From assembly GCA_040904765.1 (NCBI GenBank), contig JBBDST010000050.1, forward strand, positions 21,989 to 85,988: DNA of 64,000 bases. The letters run 5' to 3'. Origin of the DNA: JBBDST01 sp040904765 (GTDB lineage Bacteria; Actinomycetota; Nitriliruptoria; Nitriliruptorales; Nitriliruptoraceae). Each line of letters starts with the position of its first letter. Positions within the stretch are counted from its first letter, which is position 1. Below are positions 54,458 to 63,009 of the stretch, piece after piece. The notes beneath the pieces are model-generated. The model ran no database searches and was not told the origin of the DNA. It saw nothing but the letters and a program-made list of their open reading frames with translations. A program made the translations under genes and the position numbers.

Positions 54458-54897
54458 GCGATATCCATTCGGTCGGTTTGACGAATCGAACCGCGCCGAG
54501 GACTGGAGCACGAAAATGATAAACAACCGTGCCAAGGACTGGGGCACAAAACTTGCTACGAACCGTGCCAAGGGCTAAGGCACGATGGCTATGAATCTAC
54601 TGCGCTTACACAAGAACGGCAAGAGGCAAATAGTATTGGGTGCAACACGGTGCCATACTGGGGTGATGCGACGATTCGCAGATTCCTGTGCTGCACCGTT
54701 CGCTTGTCGATGGTTTAACCTTGTCGCGGTCAAGCCGATTCGCTGTCGAGCTGCTGGCGTTGCCCCCTTTGCGTTGTTGGCAAGAGGACTGCGTCTGTAT
54801 GTATGGTGGCGAACTGGGCCAAATGATGCGTAACTCAACATTGTAGGTGGGTGCGTGCACGCTTAGTGTCGCCGTCAAAGCCTGTAGGGAGCACAGT
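54458..54897. promoter_or_regulatory. Divergent control region, 440 bp
   Basis: Between the ANTAR operon (minus) and the FkbM methyltransferase (plus). It holds motif copies R4-R6. The 82-codon frame on the plus strand (54585-54833) has no SD and overlaps the repeats, so I do not call it. Confidence 0.6.
54493..54583 (-). repeat. Three motif copies R4-R6 in 36-bp phase
   Basis: 19-bp motifs at 54493-54511, 54529-54547 and 54565-54583, starting exactly 36 bp apart. Reading towards the ANTAR operon they are GTGCTCCAGTCCTCGGCGC, GTGCCCCAGTCCTTGGCAC and GTGCCTTAGCCCTTGGCAC. Flanking bases (AACCGTGCC..., GCAC-AAAA) also repeat. R4 ends 36 nt before the first gene of the operon. Confidence 0.75.
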
Positions 54898-55671
54898 ATG
54901 AGAAAGGCGACGGTCAACCTGCGTCTACCAAGGCGTCTGGTTGCACTCGAAGGGACGCTCCAGCATGCGGCGCCACGGGTTGCTGCAGTCGAAGACGAGA
55001 TCGCAGCACTGCGCCCGTTAATCCGACTTGGTGACGTCTGCCTTGATGTTGGTGCAAAACATGGGGCTTACGCGCTGATGATGGCGGCCGCCACCGGCGT
55101 GGACGGTCAAGTGTTTGCATTCGAGCCTGGTCCCGCACCACGCCGAGTCATCCGGTCAGGGTGTCGACTACTGGGTGCAAAGCACGTGACTGTTGTCCCC
55201 AAAGCGGTGTCGGACTTCAACGGATCCAGCGAACTTTGTGTTCCAAAACGTCGCGGCCTTGATGTTCCTGGCCGCAGTTTTGTCGCTGCAGGCACAGTGG
55301 GTCTTGGGTCTAATGTCGAGTTTCGCCGGCATCGGACGGTCTTGACTGATGTCGTGACACTCGATAAATGGTCAGCGCAGGCTGGTGTGCAACATGTCGA
55401 TGTCGTCAAGATCGACGTCGAGGGTGCCGAAGGCGCAGTTCTTGGTGGTGCGTTTGATTTGTTTCAACGATCGCTGCCGATTGTTCTTGTGGAGTTAGAG
55501 GATCGCCATCTTGCACGATTTGGCACGACTGCGCGCGAAGTGATGGAGATACTCACTGAGCTTGGGTACCAGGCTAGCGTCTGGGTTGACGACCGCTGGC
55601 AGCCGATGACTACTCCAAGTTTGCGGTATCGGAACCACCTGTTCCAGCATCCCGATCGGCTTGCGGCGTAG
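54898..55671 (+). CDS. FkbM-family methyltransferase
   Basis: A 257 aa SAM-dependent methyltransferase. The glycine-rich SAM loop is DVGAKHGAYA near residue 60, and the FkbM C-terminal motif VDVVKIDVEGAEGAVLGG is clear. GGGAG lies 6 nt before the ATG. Substrates in this family are sugars, lipids or polyketides; none can be assigned here. Confidence 0.85.
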   Translation: MRKATVNLRLPRRLVALEGTLQHAAPRVAAVEDEIAALRPLIRLGDVCLDVGAKHGAYALMMAAATGVDGQVFAFEPGPAPRRVIRSGCRLLGAKHVTVVPKAVSDFNGSSELCVPKRRGLDVPGRSFVAAGTVGLGSNVEFRRHRTVLTDVVTLDKWSAQAGVQHVDVVKIDVEGAEGAVLGGAFDLFQRSLPIVLVELEDRHLARFGTTAREVMEILTELGYQASVWVDDRWQPMTTPSLRYRNHLFQHPDRLAA

Positions 55672-55979
55672 CATTCGTGAGGCCAATTACGTCTCGTGAA
55701 GTTGTCAAACAAAACGAGTTACGGCCGCAGAGTCGGTTGTATTTTGCAAGTCGTGGATGTCGATGCGTAACCGTGCGTCATCTCCTAGCACAAGCGAGCA
55801 ATCGGTTGCACGGCCACACCCACCCTGATCGTTTGGGCTGTGAGCTACACAAGGACGGCCGGCTCTAAGCATTGCGGTCTGCGTCTCTATTCTCTAGGTT
55901 TTGGGTGCAGAGTTGTCAGCTGTTGAGTCTGCTTGGCAAGGGTGACGCGTTGCATTTACCGTCCGCGGCATGACGGTCT
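55672..55979. other. Intergenic region, 308 bp, possibly degraded coding sequence
   Basis: No gene supported. It may hold remnants of the N-terminal part of the O-methyltransferase-like frame that follows, but I cannot align it. Confidence 0.4.
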
Positions 55980-56531
55980 TTGTGGCGAATATCTTCCGAT
56001 GCTAGGCGCGCGGGAAAGGGCAGCGATGCTCCGCAAACCGTCCCGCTTGGCACCGTCAGACAACGACGCACGCGCGTTGTCGGTGTCTTAGAAGTGTTTG
56101 AGGTTCCGCTGTTGCCTGCAAGCCGTGTAGTTAGCGCCGCAAACCGTTTTCGTGCGGGCATTGCTCACACGTATAGGGCGACATCTCCGTCCCTGATACG
56201 ACGGCTTGAAGCAGCACTTGGTGTGCTCGATCTGGCGATCCTTTCGGTGTTGTGCCGGCTTGATGTGCCGAATGTCTTTGTCAAGGCCTTGCAGTCGTCG
56301 CCAGCGGCAGAAGACGGTCGGGTTGTTGTTGTCGAATCTGAGTCGCATGGCTCGCCGCGCGACGATTCAGCGATTCGTGCTGATCTTTTGATGTTGGCGT
56401 TGACCCCAGGTGGACGCCAACGCACCGATAAAGAGATTGAAACACTTGGCCAACAGGCAGGGCTGCGACGGCGAAGTATCCATCGGCTCGCTTCGGGTGA
56501 TGTCGCTTACGTTTTTGCGCTCGCAAAATGA
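55980..56531 (+). pseudogene. C-terminal remnant of an O-methyltransferase
   Basis: A 183-codon frame whose C-terminal 100 residues align with the end of family-2 O-methyltransferases (DLLMLALTPGGRQRTDKEIE). The SAM-binding N-terminal part is missing, and the region of the catalytic histidine motif (HDWDD) reads CRLDV. The TTG start is weak. I regard it as a decayed gene, although a short expressed fragment is possible. Confidence 0.45.
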
Positions 56532-56661
56532 CGTTGCATATAGCCCTGTTAAACAGCGCTGGACACACGGCTGCTCACCGCCCGTCCAGCGACAGCCCAA
56601 GCAAACCCAGTTAAGGCCGGGTATTGCGCCGGTGCGCAGTGCAGTGGGACGCTAACTTCGT

Positions 56662-57228
56662 TTAGGACTTGTCGCGGCCCTTCAACGCAGACTCAACTAC
56701 GTCGCGCGGTAGCGCTGCAGCAGTGAGCAGCATGTCTTTGACCGTTTCGACAGCGTTGCCACCGACCGACTGTGCCGCATCTAATGCACCGTTGACTGCA
56801 GCCATTGCGGCGGCAGAAGTGTCAGCTCCGACGTCACCTGCCGATTTGATTGCGCCTCGGACCGCGGCGACGGCTGCAGTTCCGATTTCTCCACCCGTTT
56901 CTGCAGTTGCCTTCACGATGCCTTCTGCGCCGCCTCTTGCAGCTTCGATGACGTCGCCGCCTACTTCGCTGACTCCGTTGATCAGACCGCTCATAGTGCT
57001 GACGGCAGTGTCGGTCACTGACGTAATGACCGTGGAAGTGCCTTTGATTGCTCCGCTTGCAACGGAGGCAACCGTCTCAACGAGAGCACCAGCGACTTCT
57101 CCGGTTCCTTGCAGCAAGCCGACGATTTGATTTTTGACAGTGCCGGTTACGGCTCCCAGGATGTTGTCAACACCTTTGATCGCTGCGGTCACGGCCTGGG
57201 TTGCTTCTTGAATTATGCGTGCAATCAT
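56662..57228 (-). CDS. Repetitive amphipathic protein, LEA/phasin-like
   Basis: A 188 aa protein made almost only of Ala, Gly, Val, Thr and Ser with regular charged residues. Units of about 22 residues repeat (for example AETGGEIGTAAVAAVRGAIK and AGDVGADTSAAAMAAVNGAL), predicting long amphipathic helices as in LEA group 3, phasins or apolipoprotein-like proteins. No signal peptide is seen, so it is probably cytosolic. The ATG at 57228 has a weak SD. A weak copy of the 19-bp motif lies 160 nt upstream. Confidence 0.65.
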   Translation of the reverse strand: MIARIIQEATQAVTAAIKGVDNILGAVTGTVKNQIVGLLQGTGEVAGALVETVASVASGAIKGTSTVITSVTDTAVSTMSGLINGVSEVGGDVIEAARGGAEGIVKATAETGGEIGTAAVAAVRGAIKSAGDVGADTSAAAMAAVNGALDAAQSVGGNAVETVKDMLLTAAALPRDVVESALKGRDKS

Positions 57229-57564
57229 AGAGTTTCCGGTCCTTGGTAACTGTTCTGTGGAATCTTCGGCGCTCCACCTCAATTAGATTCTAGTGGGCCA
57301 ATTTGACAAATCCAGTGTGTTGAACATTGCATAGCGACCGTGCGGTTGAGCCAAATGGCCCAATATCTACAAGTATTCACTACGCGGAAGGGCAAGCAGT
57401 GGGGCACGCCGGTTCGACATAGCCCCTCAAAACCGTGGCACAGATAGCCAACATATCTGGCAAGTACGTGCTTACACTTTCTAACATTGCCGATCCTCGT
57501 GCTGTTGCGAACAGCGGGGATCTACCGGCGCCGCACACGTTCGCAAGAATTGCCGCAAGCGTTT
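57229..57564. other. Divergent intergenic region, 336 bp
   Basis: Between the repetitive protein (minus) and the DUF255 protein (plus). It contains motif copy R8 at 57389-57407 and AT-rich sequence nearer the minus-strand gene; no gene. Confidence 0.6.
57389..57407 (-). repeat. Oriented 19-bp motif, weak copy R8
   Basis: Reading towards the repetitive-protein gene: GTGCCCCACTGCTTGCCCT, 14 of 19 consensus positions, mostly in the first half. Confidence 0.3.
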
Positions 57565-59604
57565 ATGAACGAGCTTCAATACGCGACGTCGCCTTACCTC
57601 CGCCAACATGCCGATAACCCCGTAAATTGGGTCCCATGGGGCGATAGCGCTTTCGCCGAGGCTCGCGAACGTGACGTGCCGATCTTCCTGTCGGTTGGGT
57701 ATGCCACGTGCCACTGGTGTCACGTGATGGCCCACGAATCGTTTGAAGATGCCGCGACAGCGCAGGTGTTGAACGCCAATTTTGTGTGTGTGAAAGTGGA
57801 CCGTGAAGAACGTCCCGATGTTGATGCGGTGTATATGGCCGCGTTGCAGGCGTTTAGCGGGCATGGTGGCTGGCCCATGAGTGTCTTTTTAGATCATGAC
57901 CGGGCACCGTTTTATGCTGGCACCTACTGGCCTAAAACGCCCAGACACGGCGCACCAACGTTTCTTACTGTGTTGGATGCGATTTGTGACGCGTGGGTGA
58001 ACCGTCGCGATGATGTGAAAGAAACCGTGCAGGCGATTCGTCAGGCGTTAACAGAGGCGGAAGGCCCAAGCACACAAAGCGACATGATTGATGTTTCAGT
58101 TGCCGATGCTGCAGCTGAGTTGCTGGTGGAACGCGCCTATGATCGGGTGTATGGCGGGTTTGGGCGGGCACCCAAATTCCCCTACGCCATGACCCTTGAA
58201 TGGTTGTTGCATTATGCGAGCCGCACGGGTCGCGACGAGGTGCATCTGGCCGCAACAAACAGTCTGGATGCGATGGCGCGCGGCGGAATCTACGACCTAG
58301 TGTGTGACGGTTTTGCTCGGTATGCGACCGATGAACGCTGGCTGATCCCACACTTTGAAAAGATGCTGTACGACAATGCCCTGCTGCTTGTTGCCTATGT
58401 GACCGCCTATCGTGACACTGGCCAAGACGTGTTCTTGCGCACGGCAAACGGGGTGGCCCGCTGGTTAATCTCGATGCAGCAGGAATCGGGCGGATTTAAC
58501 AGTGCCGTTGATGCCGACTCGGAAGGTCACGAAGGCCGCTTTGCCGTGTTTTTGTTCCACGAGTTTGTTGCTGTGGTCGCGTCAACCGGCGAAAATGCGG
58601 AACTGTTCGCCACGTTTTTTGGTGTGAGCGAAGCCGGCAATTTTGACGGCGTAAACGTGTTAAGCGAGCCGGTTGACCGTCGGCAGTTCGCCGCCCAACA
58701 TGACCTTGACGCTGAGGTGTTTGCGGCCCGCATCGATACCGTCATCGCCGCGTTAAGCAAAGCCCGTGAAGCCCGCATCCAGCCAATTGTTGACGACAAA
58801 CTGTTAACCGACTTGAACGCGCTTACCATCCGAGGACTCATAATCGCCGGTACGGCGCTAGATGAACCGGCATACCTGTTGGCAGCACGCAAAGCCGGCA
58901 CATTTTTGACCGAAAACCATCTAACTGCTGGGATGTTGTATCACACGTCAAAAGACGGGATGCTTGGGCCCAGAGCGTTTGCGGCTGATTATGCGGCGTA
59001 TGCGTTAAGCCAGTTGTACCTGTTTTCACTCGATGGGGATGCGAGCGCGTTCGCCCGTGCGATTGCTGCAGCAACGACAGTGAAAGAACATTTTGCTGAT
59101 CCTGTGAATGGCGGTTATTTCACGACCGCCGATGACGGTGAAGCGCTGCTTGTTCGTCCCAAAGACATGTGGGATAACGCCACGCCGTCGGCCAGCAGCA
59201 TCATGGTCGAAGTGTGCTTGTTGATAGCCGATCTCACCGGAGATGCGAGCTGGCGCAGTGAAGCCGAAACGGTGATCCGAGCGTTTCAACCACGAGTGCA
59301 ACAAAACCCGAGCGGTTACGGGTGGCTGTTGCGCCAGTATGAGACGCTAACGGCAGGGCTACGCGTATGTGTGATCGTTGGCGATGACACGCCAGAACGG
59401 GCAGCGCTAGCACGGGTTGCACACGCCGCCTACAGCCCAAGCCTGTTTACCGTTGTGGCAGCAGAACCTGACCAGACAATCGGCGTGTTTACCGGACGAA
59501 CAAACACCGGCACTCCCACCGCATATGTCTGTAAAGATCTGGTGTGTGCCCGTCCTGTTACCGATGCTGATGCGCTCAGGGCGTTACTTTCAAACGACGT
59601 TTGA
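57565..59604 (+). CDS. Thioredoxin-domain (DUF255/YyaL) protein
   Basis: A 679 aa protein of the YyaL/spermatogenesis-associated-protein-20 family. Its N-terminal thioredoxin-like domain carries YATCHWCHVMAHESFED (CxxC), and the rest is an (alpha/alpha) barrel related to N-acylglucosamine epimerases. The ATG at 57565 matches the family N-terminus (ELQYATSPYLRQHADNPV); an upstream frame to 57487 is not supported. The role is unknown. It overlaps the convergent Fic-like gene by 15 bp. Confidence 0.9.
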   Translation: MNELQYATSPYLRQHADNPVNWVPWGDSAFAEARERDVPIFLSVGYATCHWCHVMAHESFEDAATAQVLNANFVCVKVDREERPDVDAVYMAALQAFSGHGGWPMSVFLDHDRAPFYAGTYWPKTPRHGAPTFLTVLDAICDAWVNRRDDVKETVQAIRQALTEAEGPSTQSDMIDVSVADAAAELLVERAYDRVYGGFGRAPKFPYAMTLEWLLHYASRTGRDEVHLAATNSLDAMARGGIYDLVCDGFARYATDERWLIPHFEKMLYDNALLLVAYVTAYRDTGQDVFLRTANGVARWLISMQQESGGFNSAVDADSEGHEGRFAVFLFHEFVAVVASTGENAELFATFFGVSEAGNFDGVNVLSEPVDRRQFAAQHDLDAEVFAARIDTVIAALSKAREARIQPIVDDKLLTDLNALTIRGLIIAGTALDEPAYLLAARKAGTFLTENHLTAGMLYHTSKDGMLGPRAFAADYAAYALSQLYLFSLDGDASAFARAIAAATTVKEHFADPVNGGYFTTADDGEALLVRPKDMWDNATPSASSIMVEVCLLIADLTGDASWRSEAETVIRAFQPRVQQNPSGYGWLLRQYETLTAGLRVCVIVGDDTPERAALARVAHAAYSPSLFTVVAAEPDQTIGVFTGRTNTGTPTAYVCKDLVCARPVTDADALRALLSNDV

Positions 59605-60624
59605 GCGGGCGAGCTGCGACACAAATTTGAGCCCGTGCATGCCAGTGATCGGAACCAACATGCCGGCGTCAAGAAGTGCCATCAGCAACATGTCGTCGGC
59701 CGGCAACTCCCGAATGGTCACCGTTTCCTGCTGGGTCAGCAAAACCAGCAGGTCTTGACCAAGTTGCGGGGCCGTGTCAATACTGCCAGCAGCCCGCACG
59801 TCGCTGCGCAGAGCCAAGACGACCGCTTCGGCGTAACGTTCACACCAAAACGTTACATCGCTACGACGTACAGTTTGCGCGATTGCGTCATGAAACCCGC
59901 CACGATCGGCCGCAAGCAACGGTTCAACGTCAGGCACATAATGGCCCTCAAACTGTTCACGCAACGTATGGCGAGCAGCTAATACGCCAACACGGCCGTT
60001 GGCTGCATCAAACGGCTGGATGATCTGAAGCCCGTACAACACGATTGCCGCAAGCACCACATGCGGCAGCGCCTCGACACGCGCCGCAGTGTAAAAAGCG
60101 TCAAGCACCGTCAACTGTTGGGCGATGTCGGCCGGCTTTGCCGGTTGATACACGATCCGTCCCGAACCACTGTCATGCACCGCCACATCGAATGTACGAA
60201 GCTGCGCTTGACGTTCGGGTGCCACCAGATTTTGGGTTAATGCGACATGCAACGCGCTCATGCGCGCAAGCAAACGATCGTTTGGAAAGGTCAGCATGTC
60301 TGCGGCTGCGATGCCACACACTTCCCGTGCCCGCAGCAAAGCGGTCGCGTCAGGGTCAGGATCGGCGAGCTGTAACGTGTCTTGCCACGAACCAGCCCGC
60401 ACATCAGGTACTGCCAAAGCGCCATTCACACGACTTTGTGCCAGAGCGGACGCCTCGGTCAGGTTAGGGATAGTGCCGGTGTTGACACCTTCAAGTGCCA
60501 GCGCCGCCTGTGCCAAAACGTCAACGGAGGGTTGTGTGACGGTTTTGGGTATGAGCGCAGCAAGGCGCGCCACATCGGCAATCAGCCGCGTGAGATAGGC
60601 AGAACCGGTAAGGGTTATCTCCAC
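59590..60624 (-). CDS. Fic-domain-like protein with changed catalytic motif
   Basis: A 344 aa protein. The core of the Fic motif is readable as IQPFDAANGRVGVLAAR, where active Fic enzymes have HPFxxGNGRxxR. The catalytic His is Gln, one Gly is Ala and the last Arg is displaced. An N-terminal helical domain and a C-terminal winged-helix-like part (TQQETVTIRELP) surround it. It may have lost AMPylation activity or use another mechanism. Its start overlaps the upstream HAD gene by 10 bp. Confidence 0.75.
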   Translation of the reverse strand: MEITLTGSAYLTRLIADVARLAALIPKTVTQPSVDVLAQAALALEGVNTGTIPNLTEASALAQSRVNGALAVPDVRAGSWQDTLQLADPDPDATALLRAREVCGIAAADMLTFPNDRLLARMSALHVALTQNLVAPERQAQLRTFDVAVHDSGSGRIVYQPAKPADIAQQLTVLDAFYTAARVEALPHVVLAAIVLYGLQIIQPFDAANGRVGVLAARHTLREQFEGHYVPDVEPLLAADRGGFHDAIAQTVRRSDVTFWCERYAEAVVLALRSDVRAAGSIDTAPQLGQDLLVLLTQQETVTIRELPADDMLLMALLDAGMLVPITGMHGLKFVSQLARSNVV

Positions 60625-61427
60625 GGGATATGGCGGTGAACGCTTCGGCGGGACTGTTCAACGATCCGTCCATGACGGCGTCCAAGCGTGTACGTCACCG
60701 ACGCGATCGCACCGGCGGTGGTGAGTGCAGTCGTGGTACGCACCACTTTTTTGCGCCGTTCGGCAAAAATCACGACCGGCCAGCCACGCTGACGAGCAAG
60801 CGCATGCAGGGCCGCATCCGGATTCACCGCAACCGGATGACCGACCATCTCTAATAGCGGCAGATCAGAAACCGAATCGCTGTAGGCGTACGACAAGTTC
60901 AGGTCGTAGCCGCGGGCTTGCGCCAATGTTTTGACGGCAAGCGCTTTGCCTTCTCCATACACGAACGGCCCGTCAAGTTCGCCGGTGTAATGCCCATCGA
61001 CAAGTTCAGCTTGTGTGCCGATCCCGCCGTCAAACGCCAACGCTTCAGCCAACGGAGCAACCAGTTCTACCGGTGCTGCCGACACGATCCAACAGTCACG
61101 TTGCGCTTCTTGATGCATCGCCAACAGATTGTGCGATTCAGGCCGAACCTGGCCAATCAGTTCGGGAATGAGCGTGTCGTTCAACGCGATCAGTGTTGCC
61201 TGCTCTTGGCCGCGAACCGCATCAAGAATGCGGTCACGGATTGTCTCTGAGCGGTCATCGGTCGCACCAAACAGGCGAAACGCGGCTGCGCGAGACATGT
61301 CGCCGGCCAACATTTTGGTTGGCAACAGCCCATTGCGCCAAGCAGCCAACGCAAACGAAAACGTTGACGAACCGGCGATGAGTGTGCGGTCAAGATCAAA
61401 AAATGCGGCTGCGGTGGCTGCTGACAC
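60615..61427 (-). CDS. HAD-IB family phosphatase (SerB-like)
   Basis: A 270 aa HAD hydrolase: FFDLDRTLI (catalytic Asp), the SAAP motif II and YSDSVSDLPLLE motif IV, with a subclass IB helical cap. Members hydrolyse phosphoserine or phospholipid-type phosphates. The C-terminal 50 residues form a basic, partly hydrophobic extension (RRKKVVRTTTALTTAGAI), possibly membrane associated. It precedes the Fic-like gene in the same operon. Confidence 0.85.
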   Translation of the reverse strand: MSAATAAAFFDLDRTLIAGSSTFSFALAAWRNGLLPTKMLAGDMSRAAAFRLFGATDDRSETIRDRILDAVRGQEQATLIALNDTLIPELIGQVRPESHNLLAMHQEAQRDCWIVSAAPVELVAPLAEALAFDGGIGTQAELVDGHYTGELDGPFVYGEGKALAVKTLAQARGYDLNLSYAYSDSVSDLPLLEMVGHPVAVNPDAALHALARQRGWPVVIFAERRKKVVRTTTALTTAGAIASVTYTLGRRHGRIVEQSRRSVHRHIPWR

Positions 61428-61497
61428 AACAATCCTTTCACCTATGCAATCAGCCTACTGGCCGGTCATTGAGCGCGACACTGACCAGCCAGTGCGG

Positions 61498-62904
61498 TTA
61501 ATCGTCACGATTTTCGTCACCATTTTGACGGTCTGGTTTGCGTTCAGCCGCACTGGGTTCAATTGGCGCGTCCCCAAGGGAAGCAAACAGCGCCTCAACG
61601 TCATCGGGCATACCCGGCGCATCTAGACGCTGCTGCCACAACTGCGGGGTCGCAAGTTCGGTGACCGTCGGCAGGTTTTCCGGGTGGGCTAGCGCCCGCA
61701 TCAACCCGTCAGTACCCAGCGTGTCAAGCACCACGGCGATGAACGTGTCGCTGGCAGTTGGGTCTGCCGGAGTGAACGTCAAACCCAGCAGTGACTGAAG
61801 TTTTTCTTCCCCGTCGCCCGCTGCGGCACGCCGCCGGCGCAGCACCTCAGTGATCGTGGCAAACGTCGGAATGCGGTCTTGGGCCACGTTGAACGCTTCA
61901 CGCCGTGCCCAGGCACCCACCACTCCAAGCACCACATGCAACTGATCGATCACGGCTTGCTGTTCGGTGGTTGGCGGGATCGTGATACGTGCAGCCCGTT
62001 CCATCGCCTCACGCAGCCCGGCTTCGTCGTTGATGTCCAGTTCACCGATGAATTCGCGACTCAATTGGTCCAGCAGGTCACGGTCAAACGTGATGCCGGC
62101 CGCAAACGTGGCAAACAGGCCGGCGATGTGGCTGTTGAGCCACGGGATCGCATGAAACACTCGCCGAAACGCGGCTTCTTCCAGAGCGATTGCGACCGTC
62201 ACATCTCGCATATCAAGCCCGTAGCCGTCAAAACTTTCGGCGATGTTGCCCATCAGCACGTAGGCGTCGGAGTGGGATGCGCTGGGCAGAGTGAATTCAT
62301 GTTGATACAACAGTCGGCCGGCAAGTTCACCAAACACTTGGCCTGCTTGTAGGCCTGCTAAGGCTCGTGCGGCCGGGGCAAGAACCTTACCTGGGTCTTG
62401 ACTCATGAACTGTTTGAGCATGTCGCTAAACCCTGCCGGAAGTTCTTCCATGCCCGGCAGTGACAGTTGATCTAAGTCAACTTCGCCAAGTTCTTCAAGG
62501 GCTTGCGCGGTCAGTTTGGTGAGGGCTTTGGTCGTAGCAGTCGCGATCGGTTCAATTAATGGCGCAAGCGTCACAATCGCCGCGTCAATCCATTGTGTAC
62601 CAGAGGCAACAACAACCGTGTCTGGTCCGTTCAACTCCGGCAGGTTGGTGTCGTTGAGCCACTGCTCGGCGATCACAAATGCCTGTTTTATAAGATGTAC
62701 CTCGGCCTCAGTGATCGGCCGAGTCGTGCCCTCAAGGGTGTGAAGGGCAACGCGTTTGGCCATGTCCCAGTCCACCGGACTTTGACTCGAATTGTGAAAC
62801 CCAAACGGGGTTGCTCCAAATTCAAACATGCCGCTTTCGAACATGCCGGATTCAAACAGGCGCCGGAGTTCAAACGGGAGGTCCCCAAACGGGTCAGACG
62901 GCAT
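61498..62904 (-). CDS. DUF2342-family protein (zinc-metalloprotease-like)
   Basis: A 468 aa actinobacterial DUF2342 protein, a family annotated as zinc-dependent proteases. It starts with a short Met/Phe/Gly-rich stretch and has a long helical body. The helix that in relatives reads like REAAHHRLFAHVPWL is LEEAAFRRVFHAIPWL here, with the first histidines lost, so metal binding is doubtful. The ATG at 62904 has AGGAG 7 nt upstream. It diverges from the PDZ/Lon-like gene, an arrangement also known from mycobacteria (Rv3195/Rv3194c). Confidence 0.8.
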   Translation of the reverse strand: MPSDPFGDLPFELRRLFESGMFESGMFEFGATPFGFHNSSQSPVDWDMAKRVALHTLEGTTRPITEAEVHLIKQAFVIAEQWLNDTNLPELNGPDTVVVASGTQWIDAAIVTLAPLIEPIATATTKALTKLTAQALEELGEVDLDQLSLPGMEELPAGFSDMLKQFMSQDPGKVLAPAARALAGLQAGQVFGELAGRLLYQHEFTLPSASHSDAYVLMGNIAESFDGYGLDMRDVTVAIALEEAAFRRVFHAIPWLNSHIAGLFATFAAGITFDRDLLDQLSREFIGELDINDEAGLREAMERAARITIPPTTEQQAVIDQLHVVLGVVGAWARREAFNVAQDRIPTFATITEVLRRRRAAAGDGEEKLQSLLGLTFTPADPTASDTFIAVVLDTLGTDGLMRALAHPENLPTVTELATPQLWQQRLDAPGMPDDVEALFASLGDAPIEPSAAERKPDRQNGDENRDD

Positions 62905-63009
62905 CAGCATGCTCCTAAGTGTGCAGACGCTACCGTACGCAATGCCAAGCTAAACCGTCTAGGACGTTTAGCCGGGCCGACTAAAAGCACGGGCAGAGCA
63001 GGAGCGTTT

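Noticed and set aside
54493..54583. CRISPR array
   Set aside because: Only three repeats of 19-25 bp with 11-17 bp between them and no cas genes.
54585..54833. An 82-codon plus-strand frame between the ANTAR operon and the FkbM gene
   Set aside because: It starts at a motif repeat, has no SD and its composition (Arg/Cys-rich) is unlike neighbouring proteins.
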